Shown one piece after another: positions 54,742-62,299 of a stretch of DNA of 64,000 nt. Position 1 is the first letter of the stretch. The number at the start of each line of letters is the position of its first letter. The notes under the pieces were generated by a model. It was given only the letters and a program-made list of their open reading frames with translations, made no database searches and was not told where the DNA came from. A program made the position numbers and the translations under genes. Source of the DNA: DASUPK01 sp963763955 (GTDB lineage Bacteria; Actinomycetota; Thermoleophilia; Solirubrobacterales; 70-9); the NCBI GenBank assembly GCA_963763955.1, contig CAVXQP010000024.1, positions 1 to 64,000 on the forward strand, in the 5' to 3' direction.

Positions 54742-56280
54742 ATGAGCGAATCCAGCGCCGGCCGGCCAGGCGAGCAAGCGCCGGTGCTCCCGTCCGAGCT
54801 GCAGGTCAGGCAGGAACGCGTCGGCTGCTACACCGGGCTGTACGAGGCGCACGCCTCCGTCGTCAGACCGAAGGACGTGGAGGAGCTCCGCGAGGTGTTT
54901 CGCTTCGCGCGTGCAAGCGGCCGCCAGGTGACGATGCGCGGCGGCGGCCACTCCTTCGACGCCCAGCCGATCGGGGACGACCTCGTCGTCTCCACCGAGC
55001 GACTGAACTCGATCGAGCTGCTGGACGGCGACCGCGTGCGCGTCGGGCCCGGCGCCACGTGGGGCGAGATCTTCGCCGAGACCCAGCGGCGCGGACTCGT
55101 CCCGGCCGGCACCGTCACCACAGAGCACGCGACCCCAGGCGGGACGCTCTCGGCCGACTGCCTCTCCCGTTTCTCGATGGCCTATGGCAAGGAGGGCAAG
55201 CGGGCCGACAGCTTCGAGCTGCTCACTCCCGAAGGAGAGCTTCTCGAGTGCTCCCCGCCGCCCGAGGAGTCGAGCTGGGATGAGCTGACGCTCGGGCAAC
55301 GGGCCTTCCTGGGCGTGATCGGCGGCTTCGGCTATCTCGGCGCGGTCGTCTCGATCACCTACCGCCTGCTCCGGGTCGGCGCGGACAAGGACGGCCGGAT
55401 CGGCGTGCGCAGCTTCGCCCGCACCTACAAGAGCTTCGACCGGCTCACGCGCGACCTGCTGCCGGACACGGAGAAGGCCAACACCGAGGTGTCGGACCCG
55501 AACGACCCCGAGAAGCTCGACGCGATCTGGTCGGCCATTCTCCCGGCCCCCCGTGGAGCCCATCGGATGCTTCTCTTCACCTCGGCTTTCACGCCCGATC
55601 CCGAGCGCCGGCGCATGATCCAGCACCGGCCGAAGCTCCTGGTGCGGGTTCCGTTCGAATGGCTGATGCGGGTCACCTGGATCTCGCGGCGCTTGTGGTC
55701 GGTGATCTTCCGCCTCGGCTTCAACCGCGACCAATACATCGACGACCTCGAGGGCTTCACGTTCTTCATGGACGGCAACGCCCGGGCGAAGCGGGCGGGC
55801 AAGTGGTTCGGCTTCAAGATGCGCAACATCCAGCAGACCTTCGTCGTCCCATTCGACGAGAGAGGGAGGCACGGCTGGGAGGCGGGGCACGACGCGCTCG
55901 TCGAATGGCTGGAGAGAGCGCAGCGATTGCTGGATGAGAGGGGCCTCACCCCGACCCTGCTCGACGTCCTCTTCCTGCCCCGAGATGAGCCGTTCATGTT
56001 GTCCTCGACGGCCGGCGGGCCTGGATTCGCGGTCAGCTATGCGTTCGAGACGTCCCGCCGGTCGACGCTCCGCCGTGCCGAGGACGCGTTCAACGAACTC
56101 GCCGATCTCCTCTGGGAGGACTTCGGCGGCCGGGTCCACCTCGTCAAGAACGTGTTCGCCTCGAAACAGACGCTGGCCAAGATGTACGGCGAGGGAGCGG
56201 AGCGCTTCTTCGCCCTGAAGAGCGAGCTCGATCCCGCCGGGATCCTGCGCAACGACTTCCTCGAACGCACCCTCGAGTGA
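54742..56280 (+). CDS. FAD-linked oxidase (PCMH/VAO-type)
   Basis: 512 residues from ATG 54742, seven bases after the cyclase stop. The FAD-binding PCMH domain shows VVRPKDVEELREVFRFARAS, VTMRGGGHSFDAQPIGDDLV, RVRVGPGATWGEIFAETQRR and TPGGTLSADCLSRFSMAYGK. The end, EGAERFFALKSELDPAGIL, is common to this superfamily. Sequence around the substrate domain is DprE1- or sterol-reductase-like in flavour, but the substrate cannot be assigned. No histidyl-FAD linkage is certain. It ends 71 bases before the Rieske gene. Confidence 0.78.
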   Translation: MSESSAGRPGEQAPVLPSELQVRQERVGCYTGLYEAHASVVRPKDVEELREVFRFARASGRQVTMRGGGHSFDAQPIGDDLVVSTERLNSIELLDGDRVRVGPGATWGEIFAETQRRGLVPAGTVTTEHATPGGTLSADCLSRFSMAYGKEGKRADSFELLTPEGELLECSPPPEESSWDELTLGQRAFLGVIGGFGYLGAVVSITYRLLRVGADKDGRIGVRSFARTYKSFDRLTRDLLPDTEKANTEVSDPNDPEKLDAIWSAILPAPRGAHRMLLFTSAFTPDPERRRMIQHRPKLLVRVPFEWLMRVTWISRRLWSVIFRLGFNRDQYIDDLEGFTFFMDGNARAKRAGKWFGFKMRNIQQTFVVPFDERGRHGWEAGHDALVEWLERAQRLLDERGLTPTLLDVLFLPRDEPFMLSSTAGGPGFAVSYAFETSRRSTLRRAEDAFNELADLLWEDFGGRVHLVKNVFASKQTLAKMYGEGAERFFALKSELDPAGILRNDFLERTLE

Positions 56281-56332
56281 GCGCTATCACCAGTTCCCGC
56301 CGACCCGGACCGCTCACCCAGCTAAAATCCGA

Positions 56333-56344
56333 CTACCGAAGTAG
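56333..56344. promoter_or_regulatory. CTAC-CGAA-GTAG inverted repeat upstream of the rieske-sufB-sufD operon
   Basis: A perfect 4-4-4 inverted repeat in an AT-richer stretch, eight bases before the TTG start. The minus-strand reading CTACTTCGGTAGTCGG shares TACTTC with the cysM and rhodanese repeats. Binding by the Rrf2 protein or the same sulfur regulator is possible. Confidence 0.35.
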
Positions 56345-56351
56345 GAATAAC

Positions 56352-56684
56352 TTGACCGAAGGCACGAAACAGCAGATCGACGTGTGCGCCGCGAGCGAGT
56401 TGCCGAACGGCGAGACGAGGCTGGTCGAGGCCCCCGATGGGGCCAAGATCGGCGTCTTCAACTGCGACGGCTCCCTCTACGCGATCGAGGACCGCTGCTC
56501 TCACGATGACGGTCCCCTCGCCGAGGGCCCGTTCGACGCGGACGCCTGTACCGTGGAGTGCCCACGCCACGGGTCTCTGTTCGACCTCACGTCCGGTCGT
56601 CCCAAGACCCTCCCCGCCTACCAACCGGTCACCACCTACCCGGTCACTATTGTGGACGACACCGTCAAGCTGGAGGTTGACTAG
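56352..56684 (+). CDS. Rieske-type [2Fe-2S] ferredoxin
   Basis: 110 residues from TTG 56352. Cluster ligands are C49-x-H51 (RCSHDDGPLAEG) and C70-x2-H73 (ECPRHGSLFDLTSG), the soluble Rieske pattern, here of the NirD/BphF-like short class. An upstream in-frame ATG-like extension overlaps the oxidase end and lacks protein character. It ends immediately before the sufB ATG, so it is co-translated with the scaffold proteins and may serve them as electron donor, as inferred from similar suf operons. Confidence 0.88.
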   Translation: MTEGTKQQIDVCAASELPNGETRLVEAPDGAKIGVFNCDGSLYAIEDRCSHDDGPLAEGPFDADACTVECPRHGSLFDLTSGRPKTLPAYQPVTTYPVTIVDDTVKLEVD

Positions 56685-58133
56685 ATGGCCACCCCCGAGA
56701 CAGCTGCAGCCGAGCGCCCCGCCGAAGAGCGGGACCTCGCCGGCATCAACGCTGACTACAAGGAGAAGTTCGGCTTCCACGATCCTGAGTCGGGCTATGC
56801 CTACAAGTCCCCCAAGGGCCTCTCCCGCGAGGTCGTCGAGTCGATCTCGGAGTACAAGGACGAGCCGCAGTGGATGCGCGACTTCCGAATCAAGGCGTAC
56901 GAGCACTTCGAGTCGCGCCCGACCCCGCAATGGGGCGGCAACCTCAATCAGATCGACTTCGACAACATCCACTACTTCGTCCGCGCCTCGGACAAGAACA
57001 GCCGCGACTGGTCCGAGGTCCCCGAGGACATCAAGAACACCTTCGACCGCCTCGGCATCCCCGAGGCCGAGCGCAAGTTCCTCTCCGGCGTCGGCGCACA
57101 GTACGAGTCGGAGGTCGTCTACCACCAGGTGAACGAGAAGCTCGAGGAGCAGGGCGTGATCTTCACCGACATGGACACCGCACTCCGCGAGCACGAGGAC
57201 CTGGTGCGCGAGTACTGGGCGACGATCATCCCGCCCAACGACAACAAGCTCGCCGCTCTCAACTCGGCCGTCTGGTCGGGCGGCTCATTCGTCTATGTCC
57301 CGGCCGGCGTCTCGGTCGCGATGCCGCTGCAGGCCTACTTCCGGATCAACACCGAGAACATGGGTCAGTTCGAGCGGACGCTGATCATCGCCGAGGAGGG
57401 TTCTGACGTCCACTACATCGAGGGCTGCACGGCACCGACCTACTCGACCGACTCGCTCCACTCCGCTGTTGTCGAGATCGTGGCGAAGAAGAGCGCCCGG
57501 GTCCGCTACACGACCGTCCAGAACTGGTCGCAGAACGTTTTCAACCTCGTCACCAAGCGGGCGGTCGCCCACGAGGACGCGACGATGGAGTGGGTCGACT
57601 GCAACCTCGGCTCCAAGCTGACGATGAAGTACCCGTCGATCTACCTGCTCGGCGAGCGGGCCCACGGCGAGATCCTCTCGATCGCCTTTGCGGGCGAGGG
57701 CCAGCATCAGGACGCGGGCGGCAAGATCATCCACGCGGCCCCGAAAACGACCTCGTCGATCTTCTCCAAGTCGATCTCCAAGGACAAGGGGCGCACCAGC
57801 TATCGCGGGCTGCTGGAGATCGCGAAGGGCGCCTCCGAGTCCAAGTCGAAGGTGGTCTGCGACGCCCTGCTCCTCGACGAGGAGTCGCGCTCGGACACCT
57901 ACCCGACGATCAGGATCAGCGAGGACGACGTGGACGTCGGCCACGAGGCGACCGTCTCCAAGGTCGGCGAGGAACAGATCTTCTACCTCCAGTCGCGCGG
58001 TCTCGACGAGGAGGAAGCCTCCAAGATGATCGTCAACGGCTTCATCGAGCCGATCACCAAGGAGCTCCCGATGGAGTACGCCGTCGAGCTGAACCGGCTG
58101 ATCGAGCTGCAGATGGAGGGCTCGATTGGCTGA
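56685..58133 (+). CDS. sufB: SufB, Fe-S scaffold subunit
   Basis: 482 residues. Strong SufB blocks: HYFVRASDKNSRDWSEVPED, GVIFTDMDTALREHEDLV, AALNSAVWSGGSFVYVPAGV, VHYIEGCTAPTYSTDSLHSA (conserved cysteine), YTTVQNWSQNVFNLVTKRAV and the C-terminal YLQSRGLDEEEASKMIVNGF. It is the core on which clusters are built, with SufC and SufD. It overlaps sufD by eight bases. Confidence 0.95.
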   Translation: MATPETAAAERPAEERDLAGINADYKEKFGFHDPESGYAYKSPKGLSREVVESISEYKDEPQWMRDFRIKAYEHFESRPTPQWGGNLNQIDFDNIHYFVRASDKNSRDWSEVPEDIKNTFDRLGIPEAERKFLSGVGAQYESEVVYHQVNEKLEEQGVIFTDMDTALREHEDLVREYWATIIPPNDNKLAALNSAVWSGGSFVYVPAGVSVAMPLQAYFRINTENMGQFERTLIIAEEGSDVHYIEGCTAPTYSTDSLHSAVVEIVAKKSARVRYTTVQNWSQNVFNLVTKRAVAHEDATMEWVDCNLGSKLTMKYPSIYLLGERAHGEILSIAFAGEGQHQDAGGKIIHAAPKTTSSIFSKSISKDKGRTSYRGLLEIAKGASESKSKVVCDALLLDEESRSDTYPTIRISEDDVDVGHEATVSKVGEEQIFYLQSRGLDEEEASKMIVNGFIEPITKELPMEYAVELNRLIELQMEGSIG

Positions 58134-59367
58134 CGTTGGCGCGGCACCGCCGCTGCCGACACAGAAGACCCGCGGCTGGGAGTTCACGGATCTCTCCGCG
58201 CTCGACCTGGATGCCTACACGGCGGCGTCCGATGGCGATCCAGAGGCCCGCGCTCGGGCCGATGGGGTCCTCAACCCGCCAGAGGGCACCGACCATCTGG
58301 TCGTCCAAGTCGACGGCGCCGTGCTCGAGGGAGGGTCGGTCGACGTCGAGGGCGACGGACGACCGCACGAACCGCTCGTCGCGTCCCTCGAGAGCTCCCT
58401 GGAGCGCTTTCCCCACCTGCGCGAGATGCTGGGCGCGCTGGCGCCCGTGGACGATCCATTCGTCGCCCGCAACGACGCAGCCTGGCGCGGCGGGGCGCTG
58501 GTCTATGTGCCGCGCGGCAGGCGACTCGAGGCGCCGGCGCTGATCTCGGTCGTGCAGGATGCCGACGGCGCGGCGCTTTCCTTCCGCACGCTGATCGTGC
58601 TCGAGGAGGGAGCCGAGGCGGAGGTCTGGGAGCAATGGCTCACCACCGACTCGAATCCGGACTCGGTCTTCAACACGGTCACCGAGGTCTGGGTCGGGCC
58701 CGGCGCGAACCTCCGTTACGTCACCGCACAGGGGCTGAGCGAGCGCGGCTGGGTCTTCGGCACCCAGCGCGCCGAGGTCGAGCGCGACGCGCACCTCGAC
58801 TGGGTCGCGCTCGGGTTCGGCTCCGCGCGCGGCAAGGTCCGGATGGAGACTCGTCTTGCCGGATCGGGTTCCAGCGCACGGGTGACAGGCGCCTACGCCG
58901 GCAATGGCTCCCAGCATCTCGACTTCGACACCACCCAGGAGCATGCGGCCCCGAACACGACCTCCGACCTCGCCTTCCGCGGCGTCCTCGAGGAATCGGC
59001 GACCGCGGTCTGGCGCGGGATGATCCGCGTCGACCCCGGGGCCCAGCAGACCGACGCCTTCCAGGAGAGCCGCAACCTGCTTCTCTCCAAGTCGGCTCAC
59101 GCCGACGCGATCCCCGGCCTGGAGATCGAAGCCAACGACGTCCGCTGCACCCACGCCGCGGCGGTCGCTCAGATCGACGCCGAGCAGCTTCACTACCTGC
59201 GCTCGCACGGCCTCTCGGACGAACAGGCCAAGCGGCTGATCATCGAGGGTTTCCTGGAGGCCCTGGTGGAGCGCCTCGAGGAGGGGCCGGTGAAGGCCGC
59301 CGTCTCCGTCGCGCTCGAGCGCCGGCTCGGTGAGATCCTCGGCGAGCGCCAGGTCCAGCTGGCCTAG
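58126..59367 (+). CDS. sufD: SufD, Fe-S scaffold subunit
   Basis: 413 residues, TTG start overlapping sufB. Paralogue of SufB with GWEFTDLSALDLDAYTAASD at the front, GGALVYVPRGRRLEAPALIS, GSQHLDFDTTQEHAAPNTTS, RGMIRVDPGAQQTDAFQESR and the closing LHYLRSHGLSDEQAKRLIIE. The conserved His that in SufD helps form the cluster site lies in the AAPNTTS/QHLDF region. No suf gene follows; the next gene is convergent. Confidence 0.93.
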   Translation: MADVGAAPPLPTQKTRGWEFTDLSALDLDAYTAASDGDPEARARADGVLNPPEGTDHLVVQVDGAVLEGGSVDVEGDGRPHEPLVASLESSLERFPHLREMLGALAPVDDPFVARNDAAWRGGALVYVPRGRRLEAPALISVVQDADGAALSFRTLIVLEEGAEAEVWEQWLTTDSNPDSVFNTVTEVWVGPGANLRYVTAQGLSERGWVFGTQRAEVERDAHLDWVALGFGSARGKVRMETRLAGSGSSARVTGAYAGNGSQHLDFDTTQEHAAPNTTSDLAFRGVLEESATAVWRGMIRVDPGAQQTDAFQESRNLLLSKSAHADAIPGLEIEANDVRCTHAAAVAQIDAEQLHYLRSHGLSDEQAKRLIIEGFLEALVERLEEGPVKAAVSVALERRLGEILGERQVQLA

Positions 59368-59402
59368 CCGGCGGTTGACCCGTCAGCGACCCCGCCCGAG
59401 GG

Positions 59403-59990
59403 CTAGTAGCCGGGCCAGTACTTCGACGTGTAGCCGACCGAGGAGCGCTGGGTCGCGCGCCAGCGCGGGCCGCTGCCCTGATTCAGCGCCTCGCCGACCG
59501 CCGAGGTGTCCCAGCGCAGACCGGCGATGACGGCGTAGGCGTGCGACTTGTTGGCGTACACCGTGATCCACTGACCGGCCCCGGGGGCTCCCCAGCTGCG
59601 CGCCAGCGGGCCGGAGGCCATCGGGGACCTGAGCAGCCCGGCCGCATGCAGGACGTAGCTGACGGCGCCGGAGCAGTCGTAGCCGCGGCCCTTGAACTTC
59701 CGGTTGTGCCCCCCGCCCCAGATGTAGGGCAGAGTGTGGATGCGGTTCCCGGCGTTGATCGCCTTGCGCACAGCGGGAGGTGCGTCGGTGGGCGGAATCG
59801 CGGACCCGTCCGGGGCGAGCGTCGCCACACCGGCAACGCCGGTCGGTACGGTCGGATCGCTGGTCGTGCCGCCGGGCGGCCCCGACCCGCCGGTCTGAGC
59901 CAGTGCCGAGGCCGACCCGGCGATCACCGCAGCGACCAGGACCGCCGTCACCATCAGCGCCCTTGCCCAACCCGACCTGTGTTTCCGCAC
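59403..59990 (-). CDS. Secreted NlpC/P60-like peptidoglycan hydrolase
   Basis: 195 residues from GTG 59990 behind a strong GGAGGAGAACGA. The signal peptide ALMVTAVLVAAVIAGSASALA is followed by a Pro/Gly/Thr linker and the catalytic domain. The nucleophile is C106 in RGYDCSGAVSYVLHAAG, the His H150 in NKSHAYAVIAGLRW, with IHTLPYIWGGGHNRKF in front as in other cysteine peptidases of this fold. It cuts cell-wall peptides. Its expression is predicted to be governed by the c-di-AMP riboswitch directly upstream, a link known from other Actinomycetota. Confidence 0.85.
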   Translation of the reverse strand: MRKHRSGWARALMVTAVLVAAVIAGSASALAQTGGSGPPGGTTSDPTVPTGVAGVATLAPDGSAIPPTDAPPAVRKAINAGNRIHTLPYIWGGGHNRKFKGRGYDCSGAVSYVLHAAGLLRSPMASGPLARSWGAPGAGQWITVYANKSHAYAVIAGLRWDTSAVGEALNQGSGPRWRATQRSSVGYTSKYWPGY

Positions 59991-60003
59991 TCGTTCTCCT
60001 CCG

Positions 60004-60126
60004 TCGGCCTGCGGGGTTAGCTGTCGGGCTGGCGCTGAAAGAGCCTGCGCCCCCACTCGAAGGTGGGCTCGCCCCGGGAACTTGGTTTCCCCGCTCTCGT
60101 CTCGTCAAGACGAGATTCGGCTTAAG
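60004..60126 (-). ncRNA. Cyclic di-AMP riboswitch (ydaO-yuaA class)
   Basis: The minus strand reads AAGCCGAATC near 60122, then a hairpin (TCGTCTTGACGAGACGA), GAGCGGGGAAACC, CCCGGGGCGAG, a second hairpin (CCCACCTTCGAGTGGG), and GCCCGACAGCTAACCCCG before GCAGGCC at 60006-60012. GCCGAAUC, GGGGAAACC, GGGGYRA and CCCGACAGCUAAC are the conserved elements of the ydaO class, in the right order. The closing GCC/GGC stem ends four bases from the ribosome site of the hydrolase gene, so translational or early-termination control is possible. These are typically off-switches. Confidence 0.9.
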
Positions 60127-60232
60127 CGCGCAACCTAGCAGTCATGGGTGACCGATTGCATCGGTGTCCACCGAAGGCCGCCGGAGCCCCCGTCACTATG
60201 TGAGCGTCAAAAGGCGGCGGATGTGGCCGCCC

Positions 60233-60261
60233 TTGTAAATAGGATTAAGTCTCATTATTGT
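60233..60261 (+). promoter_or_regulatory. Promoter with overlapping imperfect inverted repeat before the 67-residue gene
   Basis: TTGTAA (60233-60238) and TATTGT (60256-60261) are 17 bases apart, a good sigma-70-type spacing. AATAGGA (60238-60244) and TCATTATT (60252-60259) form an imperfect inverted repeat lying across the spacer, a place where a Fur/Zur dimer could block polymerase. It does not closely match known Zur boxes. Confidence 0.45.
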
Positions 60262-60290
60262 TTCCAACCTGATCCGAGAGGAGATCCCGA

Positions 60291-60494
60291 ATGGCGATCG
60301 AGTTCTACGACGTCAAGAAGCGAGAGAAGGTCCAGATCCCCGAGTCCGAGGTTCGCAAGACCACCTATGAGCGCGAGGGCAAGGACGGCAAGAAGAGCGT
60401 CCGCTACGCGTTCCGTGCGACGAACGAGGGAACCAAGCTGACGAAGTTCGCCAGCAAGGACGACTGGGACGCGCTCGACGCCCCGATCGAGTAG
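60291..60494 (+). CDS. Small conserved-looking cytoplasmic protein
   Basis: 67 residues, with a strong ribosome site (GAGAGGAGAT) seven bases before the ATG. Sequence begins MAIEFYDVKKREKVQIPESE, continues VRKTTYEREGKDGKKSVRYA and ends KDDWDALDAPIE. It is highly charged, has no Cys or His, no signal peptide and no membrane span. A basic N-terminal half and acidic end suggest a small beta-structured nucleic-acid or protein partner, but I recognise no family. It ends 29 bases before the metal transporter and probably shares its promoter. Confidence 0.75.
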   Translation: MAIEFYDVKKREKVQIPESEVRKTTYEREGKDGKKSVRYAFRATNEGTKLTKFASKDDWDALDAPIE

Positions 60495-60523
60495 TGGGTC
60501 GCTGGGCGGCCCGGAAAGGGTGA

Positions 60524-62299
60524 GTGTTCGAGCCGTTCCAGCTTCCCTTTGTGCAGCGTGGCCTGGTTGAAGTACTGATTCTCAGCGTCGGCGCAGGTGT
60601 CCTCGGCACCTGGATCGTGCTGCGAGGGCTCGCATTCTTCTCGCACGCAGTCGGCACTGCGACCTTTCCGGGTCTCGTGCTCGCCGATGGGATCGGGTTC
60701 TCGGCGCCGCTCGGCGCCTTCGGAGTCGCGGTCGCCTTCACCGCGTCGGTCTGGGGATTGGCCCGCCGGCGCGGTACCGCGTACGACAGCCTCACGGCGC
60801 TCGTTCTGGTCGGGTGCCTCGCCGCGGGAGTGATCCTGGCGAGCGACGTCTACCACTCGGGCTCGAACGTCGAACAGCTGCTCTTCGGCAGCCTGCTGCT
60901 GGTGAGCGGGGCGGACATCCGCCTCGCGATCGTCGCAGCGGCGGCGATCGCCATCGGCAACCTGGTGTTCGGGCGCCGCTGGCTCGCCACGGGTTTCGAC
61001 GAGGTGGGAGGCCCGACCGCGGCCGGCGGCTGGCTCGAGGTCGTCCTGCTGGGGCTGATCGCGCTCGCGACCACGGCCGCCCTCAGCGTGATCGGCGCCC
61101 TGCTGGTGGCCGCGATCTTCGTGGCGCCCGCGGCAACCGTCCGGCTGTTCGCCAACCGGATGCTCTCCTGGCAGATCGGGAGCGTCCTGCTCGCAGCGGC
61201 GGAGGGCACCGTCGGCCTCTGGCTCTCGGTGAAGACCAATGCCCCTCCCGGCGCAACGATCGCCACGCTGAGCGGGGCGATCTTCGGCATCGCGGCGATC
61301 GCAGGGGCGATCGGGGCCCGCCGGGGCACCCTCGCGCTGGCGGGCGCCCTCGTCGCGACGCTGCTCGTCGCCGGATGCGGGAGCTCTGGGTCGAGCTCGG
61401 GCAAGGTCACCGCCGTGGCGACCACGACGCAGATCGGAGACTTCGTCCGCGAGGTCGGCGGCAACGACGTGGAGGTCCACCAGATCCTCGCGCCGAACAC
61501 GGACCCCCATGACTACGAACCCCGGCCGAACGACGTCACCAACGCGGCCGACGCGAAGGTCGTGTTCACCAACGGGGACAACCTGGACTCGTGGATGGAC
61601 AAGGTGGTCTCGGACAGCGGCAGCGACGCGAAGATGGTCGATCTCGGCGCCACGGTGCCGGTGAAGCTTCCGGGCGAGTCGAGCGGTCCCGAGGCCTCCC
61701 AGTACGACCCGCATTGGTGGCACGACCCCAGGAACGCCGAGGAGGCTGTCCATCAGATCGCGGCGCAGCTCTCCGCGATCGATCCGGCGGACAAGCAGAC
61801 CTTCGAGGCCAACGCCGCCGCCTACGAGGCGAAACTGAAGCGGCTGGACAGCGGGATCATGAACTGCTTCAGCGAGGTTCCCGTGGCGGACCGCAAGCTG
61901 GTCACCGACCACGACGCGTTCAACTACTTCGCGAACCGCTATGGGATCCAGGTCGTCGGGGCCGTCATCCCATCCCAGACGACCCAGGCTCAGCCGAACG
62001 CCCAGGACCTCAGCAATCTCGCCGACCTGATTCGGAATCAAGGCGTCAAGGCGATCTTTCCCGAGAGCTCGCTCAGCCCCAAGCTCGCCGAGACGATTGC
62101 CGCGGAGACCGGGGCGACGGTCGGCGGGGACCTCTACGGGGACACACTCGGGCCGGGCGGCTCGAGCGGGGACACCTACGTGAAGATGGAGGCGGCGAAC
62201 ACGGAGGCCATGTTCGAAGCGTTCTCGCAGAGCGACACCGGGAACGACGCCGGAAGCGTCCAGTCGTCGGGTGTCTGCGGCATTCCCCTCGGAGGCTGA
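60524..62299 (+). CDS. Zinc/manganese ABC transporter: permease fused to its substrate-binding protein
   Basis: 591 residues, GTG start. Residues 1-265 form a ZnuB/MntB-type permease (ABC-3): QRGLVEVLILSVGAGVLGTW, FFSHAVGTATFPGLVLADGI, SNVEQLLFGSLLL, SVIGALLVAAIFVAPAATVR. Without stop or new start codon this runs into RRGTLALAGALVATLLVAGC, a lipoprotein signal with lipobox C285. A ZnuA/TroA-type binding protein follows, with metal-ligand candidates H329 (NTDPHDYEP), H397/H400 (DPHWWHDP), H463 (TDHDAF) and an acidic residue near 540. The His-rich loop of many ZnuA proteins is absent. The stop overlaps the ATPase start. Confidence 0.88.
   Translation: MFEPFQLPFVQRGLVEVLILSVGAGVLGTWIVLRGLAFFSHAVGTATFPGLVLADGIGFSAPLGAFGVAVAFTASVWGLARRRGTAYDSLTALVLVGCLAAGVILASDVYHSGSNVEQLLFGSLLLVSGADIRLAIVAAAAIAIGNLVFGRRWLATGFDEVGGPTAAGGWLEVVLLGLIALATTAALSVIGALLVAAIFVAPAATVRLFANRMLSWQIGSVLLAAAEGTVGLWLSVKTNAPPGATIATLSGAIFGIAAIAGAIGARRGTLALAGALVATLLVAGCGSSGSSSGKVTAVATTTQIGDFVREVGGNDVEVHQILAPNTDPHDYEPRPNDVTNAADAKVVFTNGDNLDSWMDKVVSDSGSDAKMVDLGATVPVKLPGESSGPEASQYDPHWWHDPRNAEEAVHQIAAQLSAIDPADKQTFEANAAAYEAKLKRLDSGIMNCFSEVPVADRKLVTDHDAFNYFANRYGIQVVGAVIPSQTTQAQPNAQDLSNLADLIRNQGVKAIFPESSLSPKLAETIAAETGATVGGDLYGDTLGPGGSSGDTYVKMEAANTEAMFEAFSQSDTGNDAGSVQSSGVCGIPLGG

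Noticed and set aside
60238..60259. Zur box before the metal operon
   Set aside because: Only a partial inverted repeat; it does not match described Zur or Fur consensus closely enough to call, so it is listed just as a promoter with a repeat.
60404..62041. A 545-codon open frame on the minus strand
   Set aside because: Antisense to the well-supported permease/binding-protein fusion; composition is charged low-complexity sequence without any motif.
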